The position numbers and the translations under genes were made by a program. 64,000 bases of DNA. Origin: Mogibacterium sp. (GTDB taxonomy: Bacteria > Bacillota > Clostridia > Peptostreptococcales > Anaerovoracaceae). Shown piece after piece: positions 7,696-17,235 of this stretch. Below the pieces are notes generated by a model. The model saw only the letters and a program-made list of their open reading frames with translations. It searched no databases and had not been told where the DNA came from. The stretch lies in the NCBI GenBank assembly GCA_017431685.1, contig JAFRKO010000009.1, forward strand, positions 1 through 64,000, read 5' to 3'. Position 1 is the stretch's first letter. Each line of letters begins with the position of its first letter.

Positions 7696-10600
7696 ATCGA
7701 AGCTCCGTTCCCGCTGTTTTTTCGTCCGGTCTTCTCTGCAAGCGCACTGAACCATTTCAGGCGTTCTTCAGATTCAGAGAAGGCTTCTTTCACTGACTCA
7801 CCCGGCATCTTCCAGGTCCAGTTGCCTTCAGGCACTCCCGGTACGTTCATGCGCGCTTCCTCTCCCAGCATAAGTACATCCTGTATCTGAAGCATAGCGA
7901 GCATGGCAGGGCTTTCGTAGATCTGCTGTATAACAGAGAGTGCTTCTACAACACTGCCCATTTCTGACGGATCGCTCTCCCTGTACTCCCATTCTTCGTG
8001 CTTCTCTCTGGAAACTCTCTCTTTCAGGAATCCAACCAGGGTGTTATTGTCGTGTGTACCGGTGTAGAACGCTCTGTTTCTTGCCTTTTCAGGCTCCTTT
8101 TCACACATCTTCTTCATGTATTCAGCAGTGAACTGCCAGATGTCCATTCCCGGCAGGCCGCTGAGCTTCAGCAGATTCATCACACCTGCGTCGAGATGTC
8201 CAAGATCTTCAACGAGGAGTTTCATTCCAAAGCCTTCCGATCTGAGCATTCCCCTTATGTCGGCAAGGAATTTCAGACCGGCACTGTGCTGCCAGCATCC
8301 CTCTTTAGGATCTCCGCCTTCCGGGATCGCGTAGTATTCCGACAGGCCTCTGAAATGGTCGATCCTGAGTATATCAAAACGCTCCGCGCATTGACGTATA
8401 CGTCTGAGCCACCAGCTGTAACCGTCATCCTTCATCACGTCCCAGTCGTACAATGGGTTTCCCCAGTCCTGCCCTATTTTGCTGAAAACATCCGGCGGTA
8501 CTCCTGCATGCACACTTTGTGTTCCGGTATCATCATCCATCCTGAAAATATGCTTATTTGCCCATACATCGGCAGAATCTGCTGCCATGTACATCGGCAG
8601 ATCTCCCATCAGGCGCACGCCTTTTGAATTCGCGTATGCCTTAAGATCACTCCACTGTGAAAAGAAACAGTACTGTTCACCTACCAGTTTGCTCGCTTTA
8701 GCGCTCTGTTCATCTGTAAGCGTGCTGATGTATTGTAACGCATCAGCATTTTTGTATTCTTCAGGCCATTCATACCATGGTTTCTCATCATTCAGCTCCT
8801 TGAGCAGATTGTACGCGATATAGTCATGCAGCCAGTACGCATTATCCTTTATGAAATCATAATAGCCTTCCGTATCAGGCAGTTCTTCATAATCAATAAA
8901 CGCAGGCTCTCCGGCAAACGCGGCATAACTGCTGTACGGGGAATTGCCCATTCCGGCCGGATTGACAGGGAGCACCTGCCAGATAGTGAATCCTGCAGAA
9001 GCGATCTTATCGACAAAATCTCTTGCACCTTTGCCAAGCTTTCCCTCAGGCAGCGAACTTATATGGCAAATCACACCCGCGCTTCTGCCCAGATCTTCCG
9101 TTTCAGGTTTTTCTGCCCTCAGACATATCACCTTAACGGACAGACTGTCCATCTTTATGACACCCAGACTTCCGTTTTCATCAAGCGGAAGCTCTTCCGA
9201 ACTCATGAATTCCAGAGCGTATCCGCCTCTGAGCTGTTCAAAGCCGCTCAGATCTGCTTCAGCCGGACCGTATCTTCTGTTCGCAAGAACGAGTATCGTC
9301 TCTTCCGTGCCGGCAGCATCCCTGCCTGTACGTGTGAAAGCAAGTATATCCTCATCGATCCTGTGCCTTCCCGAAAGGAACTCGAATCCTCCGTCTTTAA
9401 GAGCCGGATGCTCATCGTACATAAGGCCGAGCATTCTGTAGTGGTATCCGAGATCAAGATTCTCAAATCCCCACGGAAAACCGCTCCTGTTTGCCGGATC
9501 CGTTCCGCCCAGAAGTCCCGCTTCATCGCCATAATAGATGCATGGAACTCCAGGCAGGCAATACTGGAGAGTCGACAGAAGCTTTACCTTTTTAGTCGCT
9601 GAACTATAGTCCTCTTCAGCTGCCATCATTGTCATGATGCGTGCTCTGTCGTGACTTCCCAGAAGGTTGAGAGTTGCATAGAAATTCTGCGGAGGATAGT
9701 TTTCCGCTATATTCATGAATCTGTCAGCCGCTCCTGATGCATCTATTGTAAAGTTGATGTAGTCGAGAAGTATATCTCTCAGCGGATAATGCATAGTGGA
9801 GTCGAGTTCATCGCCCATAAAGTATTTGCGACGCTCACCGTAACTGATTTTGTTGCTGGCATCCTCCCAGACCTCACCAAGCAGGAGTCCGTCAGGGTCG
9901 GTAGCTTTGATTCTTGCGCGGGTCTCCGCTATAAAAGAGTCAGGGAGTTCATCCGCAACATCAAGTCTCCAGCCTGACGCGCCTTTCTTCATCCAGTGAG
10001 CGACGACTCCTTCCTCACCGAGTATGAATTCTCTGTAATCGCTGTCGTTCTCATCTACTTCAGGCAGATCCTCAACGCCCCACCAGCTGCTGTATCCATG
10101 GGGTTCGTTTTTATCGAACTTGAACCAGCTCCTGTAAGGCGAGTCCTCATTGCCCCATGCGCCGGCCGCATGCTCTTCATCAGGACGCATCTTTGCATAG
10201 TTGCCCACCTTGTCAAAATAGATACTGTCTGCACCGGTATGGCTAAATACGCCGTCGAGTATGATGCGCATACCTCTGTCCTTTGCAGCAGCTGCCAGCT
10301 CTTCGAAATCGCTGTCTGTTCCCAGAGCTCCGTCTATATGCATGTAATCACCGGTGTCGTAGCGGTGATTCGATGATCCTTCAAACACAGGGTTCAGATA
10401 TATGCATGTGACTCCGAGCGACCTCAGATAGTCCAGCTTTCCTTCTATACCTTTCAGGCTTCCGCCCATCATTGGCCACTCTACAACCTTGCCGGTCTCA
10501 TCGCGGACATAAAAAGCCGGCCTGGTCCAGTCTTCCTGAATGATCCGCTTCATATCAGCGCGTCTTTCATTGACCTTTCTGTTTGCGGCCTCAGTCCTTT

Positions 10601-11054
10601 CGCGCCACTCATCATCCCTGGCGAACCTGTCCGGAAATATCTGATAGACGATACCATTTTTATACCATTCAGGCACCTCAGCCTCTTTGTATACCGTTAT
10701 CTGATAACGGTGCGGATCGTCTATGTAGATTCGTCCCTCTCCGCCGAGGTCTTCAATATTGTTTCCATAATAAAAGACAGCTCTGTCGTCTTCGTGTTCC
10801 GTCTCTATCTCGAAAGCGTACCAGACCAGACAGCCTTCGTCAGGCAGCGAAAACGACGCTGTGTACCTTCCGTCTCCTGCTTCTGTCATTTCTTTATAAT
10901 GAATAGCCGGATCATCTCCGTGCCAAAGCATGAGCCTGACGCTTTCAGGAGACGGATCGCTTATTTCAATAGTAAGAGAGACCTTCGTCCCGGTTTGCGC
11001 CGCTCCGAAGGGCTCTCTGTATTCTGCTTTTCTTGAATCGTGTATTATTTTCAT
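7692..11054 (-). CDS. GH13 alpha-amylase-type enzyme fused to GH77 4-alpha-glucanotransferase
   Basis: A 1120-residue fusion of two alpha-glucan enzymes. The N-terminal part (1 to about 650) has a beta-sandwich domain followed by a GH13 barrel of the neopullulanase/cyclomaltodextrinase type: GIVYQIFPDRF, nucleophile in GWRLDVADEL, acid/base in LLGEVWED, and LLGSHDRAR. The C-terminal part (about 660 to 1110) is a MalQ/amylomaltase (GH77): HISSLPEGKLG, the nucleophile region ILRIDHFRGL, LVEDLG, and FYTGTHDNNT. Together they could trim branch stubs and recombine maltooligosaccharides, working as a debranching activity beside GlgP. It starts 4 nt after glgA with no good Shine-Dalgarno, so it is probably reached by coupled re-initiation, and overlaps the next start by 4 nt. 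Confidence 0.92.
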   Translation of the reverse strand: MKIIHDSRKAEYREPFGAAQTGTKVSLTIEISDPSPESVRLMLWHGDDPAIHYKEMTEAGDGRYTASFSLPDEGCLVWYAFEIETEHEDDRAVFYYGNNIEDLGGEGRIYIDDPHRYQITVYKEAEVPEWYKNGIVYQIFPDRFARDDEWRERTEAANRKVNERRADMKRIIQEDWTRPAFYVRDETGKVVEWPMMGGSLKGIEGKLDYLRSLGVTCIYLNPVFEGSSNHRYDTGDYMHIDGALGTDSDFEELAAAAKDRGMRIILDGVFSHTGADSIYFDKVGNYAKMRPDEEHAAGAWGNEDSPYRSWFKFDKNEPHGYSSWWGVEDLPEVDENDSDYREFILGEEGVVAHWMKKGASGWRLDVADELPDSFIAETRARIKATDPDGLLLGEVWEDASNKISYGERRKYFMGDELDSTMHYPLRDILLDYINFTIDASGAADRFMNIAENYPPQNFYATLNLLGSHDRARIMTMMAAEEDYSSATKKVKLLSTLQYCLPGVPCIYYGDEAGLLGGTDPANRSGFPWGFENLDLGYHYRMLGLMYDEHPALKDGGFEFLSGRHRIDEDILAFTRTGRDAAGTEETILVLANRRYGPAEADLSGFEQLRGGYALEFMSSEELPLDENGSLGVIKMDSLSVKVICLRAEKPETEDLGRSAGVICHISSLPEGKLGKGARDFVDKIASAGFTIWQVLPVNPAGMGNSPYSSYAAFAGEPAFIDYEELPDTEGYYDFIKDNAYWLHDYIAYNLLKELNDEKPWYEWPEEYKNADALQYISTLTDEQSAKASKLVGEQYCFFSQWSDLKAYANSKGVRLMGDLPMYMAADSADVWANKHIFRMDDDTGTQSVHAGVPPDVFSKIGQDWGNPLYDWDVMKDDGYSWWLRRIRQCAERFDILRIDHFRGLSEYYAIPEGGDPKEGCWQHSAGLKFLADIRGMLRSEGFGMKLLVEDLGHLDAGVMNLLKLSGLPGMDIWQFTAEYMKKMCEKEPEKARNRAFYTGTHDNNTLVGFLKERVSREKHEEWEYRESDPSEMGSVVEALSVIQQIYESPAMLAMLQIQDVLMLGEEARMNVPGVPEGNWTWKMPGESVKEAFSESEERLKWFSALAEKTGRKNSGNGASI

Positions 11055-11058
11055 ATTT

Positions 11059-12504
11059 CTATATCAGCAGGCTTTTATACAGCTCACGGTATTTCTCGGC
11101 TGACTCATCCCATCCGAAATGCATTCCGATGGCGTTCTGCTGAAGTTCCTTCCATGTATCTTTCTTGTTGACCCAAAGATCTATTGCCAGATCTACTGCG
11201 TTACGCAGACCGTTTGCGTCGAAATCCTTGAACGAGAATCCGTTAGCTGTGTTGCCGTAATCCCAATATCCTCTTACTGTGTCCTTAAGACCGCCCGTTT
11301 CTCTTACAAGCGGCAACGTGCCGTAACGCATGGAAATCATCTGAGCAAGTCCGCAAGGCTCGAAATCAGAAGGCATAAGGAACACATCAGCTCCCGCATA
11401 GTATCTTCTCGAGAGCTTCTCATCGAAAGCTACGCGCGCTGCAAACTTCATCTGATTGTGGTATGCGAAATCAGCAATCGCATGTTCATACAGATAGTCT
11501 CCCGTTCCGAGAACTGCCAGCTGCATGTTTCTTTCCCTGAACTCAGGCAGGAGCTCGGCAATAAGGTTTGCTCCCTTCTGGGTTGTCAGGCGGCTTACCA
11601 TTGCGAACAGAGGAACATCAGGGTCTTCTTCAAGTCCGAGCTCTCTCTGAAGCGCAAGCTTGTTGCTGACCTTCTTTTCCAGGCTGTCTGCGTTGTAATT
11701 TACTCCTATGGCTTTATCAGTCTCAGGATTGTAATTACTGCGGTCTATTCCGTTGATAATACCGCTTAGCTTGCTGTGGTTCTCCTGGAACAGCCCCTCA
11801 AGACCTTCTCCATATCTGGAAGTGCATATTTCTTCGGCATATGTAGGGCTTACTGTGGTAACGGCATCGGAATAAATGACTGCACCTTTGAGGAAATTGA
11901 CTGCATCAAAATGAGCCATTTTTTCTTCTGCCGGAGTGCCTCCCAGACCACATACATCGCCGGTTACATATTTGCTGTACATCCCCTGGAATTTCAGGTT
12001 ATGTATGGTAAACACAGTCCTGACAGAATCAAACAGCGGATCATCGCAGTATAGTTCCTGTAAATAGACAGGTACCAGAGCGGTATGCCAGTCGTTGCAG
12101 TGAATGATATCCGGCTTGAAGTTCTTTGCTATGTACTTAACAGTCTCGAGTACGGCTTTCGAGAAGAAAGCGACTCTCTCGGCATCATCAAATTCGCCAT
12201 AGACCTGACTGCGATTGAAATAATACTCGTTATCCAGAAAATAGTATTTAACTCCACCCTTCATCAGCGTGAAGAGCCCGCAGTACTGATTCCTCCACCC
12301 AAGCGGCACCTCATAGCTTGTCACGAATTTCATTTTGCTCTTGTACTCTTCAGGAATTGAGCTGATGAGCGGCAGAATGACCCTCGCGTCAAACTCATCG
12401 TTCTTAAGATGGGCAGGCAAGGCCCCGGATACATCTCCGAGGCCGCCGGTCTTTATGAATGGTGAAGCTTCAAATGCTGCGAAAAGTATATTTTTCTTAG
12501 CCAT
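11059..12504 (-). CDS. glgA: Glycogen synthase (ADP-glucose dependent)
   Basis: Transfers glucose from ADP-glucose to the non-reducing end of glycogen (GT5). The 481-residue protein has the N-terminal KTGGLGDVSGALP motif that binds ADP-glucose and the C-terminal nucleotide-binding half with DFEPCGLAQMISMRYG (the glutamate of the retaining mechanism). I chose the ATG at 12504, which has GGGGT 6 nt upstream; another ATG 12 nt earlier lacks a site. It follows glgD by 19 bp. Confidence 0.95.
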   Translation of the reverse strand: MAKKNILFAAFEASPFIKTGGLGDVSGALPAHLKNDEFDARVILPLISSIPEEYKSKMKFVTSYEVPLGWRNQYCGLFTLMKGGVKYYFLDNEYYFNRSQVYGEFDDAERVAFFSKAVLETVKYIAKNFKPDIIHCNDWHTALVPVYLQELYCDDPLFDSVRTVFTIHNLKFQGMYSKYVTGDVCGLGGTPAEEKMAHFDAVNFLKGAVIYSDAVTTVSPTYAEEICTSRYGEGLEGLFQENHSKLSGIINGIDRSNYNPETDKAIGVNYNADSLEKKVSNKLALQRELGLEEDPDVPLFAMVSRLTTQKGANLIAELLPEFRERNMQLAVLGTGDYLYEHAIADFAYHNQMKFAARVAFDEKLSRRYYAGADVFLMPSDFEPCGLAQMISMRYGTLPLVRETGGLKDTVRGYWDYGNTANGFSFKDFDANGLRNAVDLAIDLWVNKKDTWKELQQNAIGMHFGWDESAEKYRELYKSLLI

Positions 12505-12523
12505 GCCATACCCCATTTATGAT

Positions 12524-13627
12524 TTAAATTTTTGAGTTTTTGCCGATGATAACAGGCTCCCTCTCCCCTCCATAGATTTTTACGCCAGGATTGATCGTGA
12601 CATACTTGTCAACGATCACATTGTCGAGCACTGCACCTTCACCTATCGTGCCATGCATCATGATGACAGAATTGCGCACCACAGCACCCTTAGCGATATG
12701 GCAGCTTCTGAAGATAACACTGTTTTCTACCCTGCCCTCTACAATACAACCTGTCGAAATTACGGAATTCCTTACATCAGCCTCAGGATAGTGGAATACA
12801 GGCGCCTCGTCCTGTGCCTTTGTAAAGATTGGCCTTACAGGGTTGCAGAACACCTCATTGCGGATGTCGTAATCTGTCATTCCCTGATTCACCTTGAGGA
12901 ACTCCCATGGATTCTTGATCTTGCCGAGATAGCCCCTGAACTCGAAAGTGCCGATATCCATGCTGTGCATATTATCACGGATCAGTTCAATCATGTCCAT
13001 GTACTCGAGCGCTTTATACCATTTCAGGAAGTCGATCATATACGTTCTGTTGATGATGAAGCAGTCTGCGAAATAGTTGGACCATCCATTGCTCTCGTTG
13101 TGGATAGCGGCAACATCACCGTTTTCGTTTATGTCGAGGAAGTATCCATGGAACTCTTCGCCTCTTGGAACTTTCTTATACATCATGGTGATAGGCTTTC
13201 CGGATTCTGCATGAGCCTTGATAAACGGCTCAAAATCCATGTTGCATACATCCGTGCTTCCCGACATTATTACGTAGTCAGCGTCATCTTTGTAGAAGAA
13301 TCTGTCGCACTTGAGCAGATCTCTCATGAGGAATCTGCTGCCTGACTTCTGCATGCCATATATTGAGCCCGGCATTACAAACAGTCCGCCTCTTTTACGG
13401 GCAAGTGACCATGGATTACCAACGCCTATATGGTCAATAAGCGAGCCTGAATCAGCAGGTGCTATAACGCCGACAGTAGTGATACCTGCGTTTGCCATGT
13501 TTGAAAGTGCAAAATCAATGAGCCTGTATCTGCCACCATAAGGGAGCGATGCCAGGGTCCTGTTTTCAAGCAGTTCGCCGAATTCGCTGCTGCCATAGTT
13601 TGCGGAAATAAGTCCGATCGTTTTCAT
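12524..13627 (-). CDS. glgD: Glucose-1-phosphate adenylyltransferase-like subunit GlgD
   Basis: Partner of GlgC in the ADP-glucose pyrophosphorylase of Bacillota. The 367-residue protein keeps the fold (LPYGGRYRLIDFALSN and a C-terminal left-handed beta-helix) but its first loop reads ISANYGSSEFGEL in place of the GlgC nucleotide loop LAGGQGSRL, so it is expected to be regulatory and catalytically weak or silent. The ATG at 13627 has AAAGGAGG about 10 nt upstream; an earlier in-frame start has none. Confidence 0.93.
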   Translation of the reverse strand: MKTIGLISANYGSSEFGELLENRTLASLPYGGRYRLIDFALSNMANAGITTVGVIAPADSGSLIDHIGVGNPWSLARKRGGLFVMPGSIYGMQKSGSRFLMRDLLKCDRFFYKDDADYVIMSGSTDVCNMDFEPFIKAHAESGKPITMMYKKVPRGEEFHGYFLDINENGDVAAIHNESNGWSNYFADCFIINRTYMIDFLKWYKALEYMDMIELIRDNMHSMDIGTFEFRGYLGKIKNPWEFLKVNQGMTDYDIRNEVFCNPVRPIFTKAQDEAPVFHYPEADVRNSVISTGCIVEGRVENSVIFRSCHIAKGAVVRNSVIMMHGTIGEGAVLDNVIVDKYVTINPGVKIYGGEREPVIIGKNSKI

Positions 13628-13646
13628 GTTCCTGTATCCTCCTTTC

Positions 13647-14777
13647 CTATATCGACAGATTGGTCTTGCCATAAACCTGTACGTCACCGTTAGGGTCACC
13701 AATTACTGCATTATCTTCAACAACAGCACCTTCATTGATGATCGCCTTTGTAATGCGGCAGTTGCGGCCTACCCATGCGTTAGGAAGAACGATAGAGTCT
13801 TCGATTACCGCACCGGCACTTACGACAGCGCCTGAGCCCAGAATCGAGTGGTTGACGCTTCCGTAAACCGTGCATCCATTGCAGATGAGCGAATTGCGGA
13901 TATTTGCCTCGCGTCCGATATACTGTGGCGGATACATGTTGGCATTGGAGAATACCCTGTCGTCTCCGGTGAAAACATTGATGCTGTCTACATTGTCCAT
14001 CAGATCCATCTGGCTGTCATAGTAGCTCTGTACAGTACCGACGTCTCTCCAGTATCCGGAGAACCTGTATACCGTGAGTTTCTTTCCCTCACCCAGCAGC
14101 TTCGGGATAAGGTCGTTTCCGAAGTCATGTGACGAACCTTCTGTTTCATGGTCTTCAAGCAGTGCTTTGCGCAGTACATCCCACCTGAAAATGTAGATTC
14201 CCATTGAAGCGAGGTTGCTGTCAGGTTCTTTTGGTTTTTCTGAGAACTTCACGATATTGCCCTGATCATCAGCAGTCATGATTCCGAATCTGCTTGCTTC
14301 TTCCCAAGGCACCTCAATGACAGATACGGTAAGATCGGATCCATTCTTCACATGCTCTTCGAGCATGAGGTTGTAGTCCATCTTGTAGATATGGTCACCG
14401 GAAAGAATCAGTACATTCTCAGGGTTATACATATCAATAAAGTCTATGTTGTGGTAAATGGCGTCTGCCGTGCCCTCATACCACTCACCGCCGGCTGCAC
14501 CGGCATATGGAGGCAGGATGTGTACACCGCCGTCTTCTACTGCCATGTCCCAAGACTCACCTGTTCCAACGTATCTGTTGAGGACAAGCGGCTTGTACTG
14601 TACCAGAATGCCTACTGTGTCAATTCCGGAATTGACACAGTTTGAAAGTCCGAAGTCAATTATTCGATACTTGCCTCCGAATGATACAGCCGGCTTGGCA
14701 ATGCTGGTAGTCAGGTCATAGAGCCTGCTGCCCTGCCCTCCGGCCAGGAGCATAGCTAACATTTTTTTCTTTTTCAT
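13647..14777 (-). CDS. glgC: Glucose-1-phosphate adenylyltransferase
   Basis: Makes ADP-glucose from ATP and glucose-1-phosphate, the committed step of bacterial glycogen synthesis. The protein (376 residues) has the loop [14 protein letters not shown], the [13 protein letters not shown] segment, [13 protein letters not shown] and a hexapeptide-repeat C-terminus. Two ATGs are 6 nt apart. The second (14777) is 9 nt from AGGAGG, the first only 3 nt, so I prefer the second. It sits 19 bp before glgD and 25 bp after glgP. Confidence 0.95.
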   Translation of the reverse strand: MKKKKMLAMLLAGGQGSRLYDLTTSIAKPAVSFGGKYRIIDFGLSNCVNSGIDTVGILVQYKPLVLNRYVGTGESWDMAVEDGGVHILPPYAGAAGGEWYEGTADAIYHNIDFIDMYNPENVLILSGDHIYKMDYNLMLEEHVKNGSDLTVSVIEVPWEEASRFGIMTADDQGNIVKFSEKPKEPDSNLASMGIYIFRWDVLRKALLEDHETEGSSHDFGNDLIPKLLGEGKKLTVYRFSGYWRDVGTVQSYYDSQMDLMDNVDSINVFTGDDRVFSNANMYPPQYIGREANIRNSLICNGCTVYGSVNHSILGSGAVVSAGAVIEDSIVLPNAWVGRNCRITKAIINEGAVVEDNAVIGDPNGDVQVYGKTNLSI

Positions 14778-14802
14778 ACTCATCAGCCTCCTGTGTTATT
14801 AA

Positions 14803-17226
14803 TTATATATTCCAGATATCTTTTGCGTATTCTGAGATGGTGCGGTCACTGGAGAAGAATGCGGAGTTGGCGATGTTGGCCAGCGACATGCGTGCCCATC
14901 TCTCCTTGTCCATATAGATCTTATCCATGTTTTCCCACGCCTTTACATACGAATCGAAGTCTCCAAGAACGAAGTATTCGTCATTGCTCCTGAGCATTGC
15001 ATCATGGATGCTCCAGAAGTTGTAGTCGCTGCGGCTGAATGTACCGTCAATAAGCTGGTTTGTCATACGCTGCAGTCTTGGATCTTCGCTGATGACATAC
15101 TGTGAGAAATATCCTCCGTGCTTGTAATAGCTCTCTGTCTCTTCTGACGAGTATCCGAAGATGCAGATGTTGTCCAGGCCTGCAAGCTGGCTGATCTCAA
15201 CATTAGCTCCGTCCATCGTGCCGAGTGTGACTGCTCCGTTCATCATAAACTTCATGTTTCCTGTGCCGCTGGCTTCCTTACCGGCTGTCGAGATCTGCTC
15301 GCTTATGTCAGCTGCAGGGTAGATAAGCTGCGCGTTTGATACGCAGAAGTTCTCGATGAATACCACTTTGATCCTCTTGCTGACTACAGGGTCGGAATTG
15401 ACCATATCTGCCAGACTGTTGATGAACTTGATCACTTCTTTTGCAAAGGCATAGCCCTGAGCGGCCTTTCCGGCGAAAATAAATGTATAGTTGTTGATCG
15501 GCAGGTCAGGGTTCTCCTTGAGTCTGTTGTAGAGGTCGAGGATCTTGAATCCGTTGAGCAGCTGCCTCTTGTAAGCGTGAATTCTCTTTACCTGTACGTC
15601 GAATACCGAATCAGGATCGACTTCTATCTCCATGCGGTCAGCAATATACTTTGCAAGTCTCTCTTTGTTCTGTCTCTTTACAGCCATGAGATCATCAAGG
15701 AAGGCGCTGTCCTGAGCATACTCCTCGAGTCTTTTGATTTGTTCGAAATCCGTCCACCAGTCAGTGCCGATAGTCGTGTCGATAAGTTTTGCCAGCCCCG
15801 GATTAGCCTGCATCATAAATCTGCGGTGGCTTATTCCGTTGGTCTTGTTGTTGAATTTGTTAGGCTGCAGCTCATAGAACTTGCTGAATATAGTCTTCGT
15901 GAGGATATCGCTGTGCAGAGCCGATACTCCGTTGACAGAATGGCTTCCGACAACGGAAAGATTGGCCATCTTTACCTCATTATCCCAGAGAGGCGATGTC
16001 TCGCGGCTCAGGGTATGCCAATCATCAGCTTCAAGAGGAAGGCCTTCCTGCCAGCGCTTGTTTATCTCGTCGATTATCATATAGATTCTAGGCAGAAGCT
16101 GCTGGAAGTGAGGTATAGGCCACTTCTCAAGAGCCTCAGGCAGAACCGTGTGGTTCGTGAACGAAGTCGTTGCCCTAACTATCCTCCATGCGTCTTTCCA
16201 CTCGAGTCCTTCCTCATCGATAAACACTCTCATGAGCTCAGGGATGCACATTGTAGGATGTGTATCGTTTATGTGGATCTGTATCCTGTCAGCAAACTTA
16301 TCCCACTGATTCGTTCCATAACGGGATTTGTACTCCCTGATTATCATACCGATTCCCGCGGCAACGAGGAAGTATTCCTGTCTGAGACGCAGCTGCTTGC
16401 CGATACCATTGGTGTCATCAGGATAAAGAATACTGGTAAGCGCCTCGATCTCACTGCGCTCTTTCATCGCCTCGCTGTAGTTGCCGGCATTGAATGCGTT
16501 CATGTCTATGGTGTCGTGCACAGGCTGAGCATCCCACAGATGGAGTGTATTGACTGTGCGTCCGCCGAATCCAAGGATAGGCACATCATAAGGTACGGCC
16601 CTGACAGTAGTATAGTCGACATGCTTATATTCCATCTGACCGTCCTTTAATGATCTCTCGACCTTTCCTCCGAACTTTACGATCACGGAATCATACGGCT
16701 TTGCTCTTTCCCAGATATAGCCTTCATCGAGCCATGCATCAGGCACTTCGATCTGATGTCCACTGACAATTTTCTGCTTAAAGAGGCCAAATTTATATCT
16801 GAGGCCCATTCCGTCACCCCTGATGCCGAGAGCTGCCATCGAATCGAGGAAGCATGCGGCAAGTCTTCCGAGGCCGCCGTTTCCGAGACCCGGGTCAGGC
16901 TCTACCGCAAGAATTGTGTCGAGGTATGTACCCATTTCTGCAAGGCCTTCAGCTGCGTAGTCGCGGATGCCGAGGTTGAGCAGATAGTTCTCCATCAGCT
17001 TTCCGATGAGGAACTCCATTGAGAAGTAATAAACCTTTTTGTCTTCTTCCTTTTTACGCCCGGACAGTATTTCTACTGCGCCTGTTCTTTCGGCAGCTTC
17101 TCTCTCCACCAGTCTTGCAAGAACAGCGAATTTGTCCTTATCATCCAGATGTTCGGGATCTCTTCTGAACATCTGGTTAGCGATACGTTTGTACTCTGTT
17201 TTGAAATCGTCTTTGTTTCTAATCAT
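14803..17226 (-). CDS. glgP: Glycogen phosphorylase
   Basis: Releases glucose-1-phosphate from glycogen chain ends (GT35, PLP dependent). It has the full length for the family at 807 residues. The PLP lysine lies in the conserved ASGTGNMKFMMNG, and the active-site region DGANVEI and the N-terminal GNGGLGRLAACF glycine loop are intact. The start has AAAGGAT about 7 nt upstream. It lies between glgB and glgC, so synthesis and breakdown enzymes are co-expressed. Confidence 0.96.
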   Translation of the reverse strand: MIRNKDDFKTEYKRIANQMFRRDPEHLDDKDKFAVLARLVEREAAERTGAVEILSGRKKEEDKKVYYFSMEFLIGKLMENYLLNLGIRDYAAEGLAEMGTYLDTILAVEPDPGLGNGGLGRLAACFLDSMAALGIRGDGMGLRYKFGLFKQKIVSGHQIEVPDAWLDEGYIWERAKPYDSVIVKFGGKVERSLKDGQMEYKHVDYTTVRAVPYDVPILGFGGRTVNTLHLWDAQPVHDTIDMNAFNAGNYSEAMKERSEIEALTSILYPDDTNGIGKQLRLRQEYFLVAAGIGMIIREYKSRYGTNQWDKFADRIQIHINDTHPTMCIPELMRVFIDEEGLEWKDAWRIVRATTSFTNHTVLPEALEKWPIPHFQQLLPRIYMIIDEINKRWQEGLPLEADDWHTLSRETSPLWDNEVKMANLSVVGSHSVNGVSALHSDILTKTIFSKFYELQPNKFNNKTNGISHRRFMMQANPGLAKLIDTTIGTDWWTDFEQIKRLEEYAQDSAFLDDLMAVKRQNKERLAKYIADRMEIEVDPDSVFDVQVKRIHAYKRQLLNGFKILDLYNRLKENPDLPINNYTFIFAGKAAQGYAFAKEVIKFINSLADMVNSDPVVSKRIKVVFIENFCVSNAQLIYPAADISEQISTAGKEASGTGNMKFMMNGAVTLGTMDGANVEISQLAGLDNICIFGYSSEETESYYKHGGYFSQYVISEDPRLQRMTNQLIDGTFSRSDYNFWSIHDAMLRSNDEYFVLGDFDSYVKAWENMDKIYMDKERWARMSLANIANSAFFSSDRTISEYAKDIWNI

Positions 17227-17235
17227 CTGAATCCT

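Noticed and set aside
15577..16650. 357-residue open frame antisense to glgP
   Set aside because: It is an open antisense frame of a strongly conserved phosphorylase gene, with no ribosome site and no recognisable motif.
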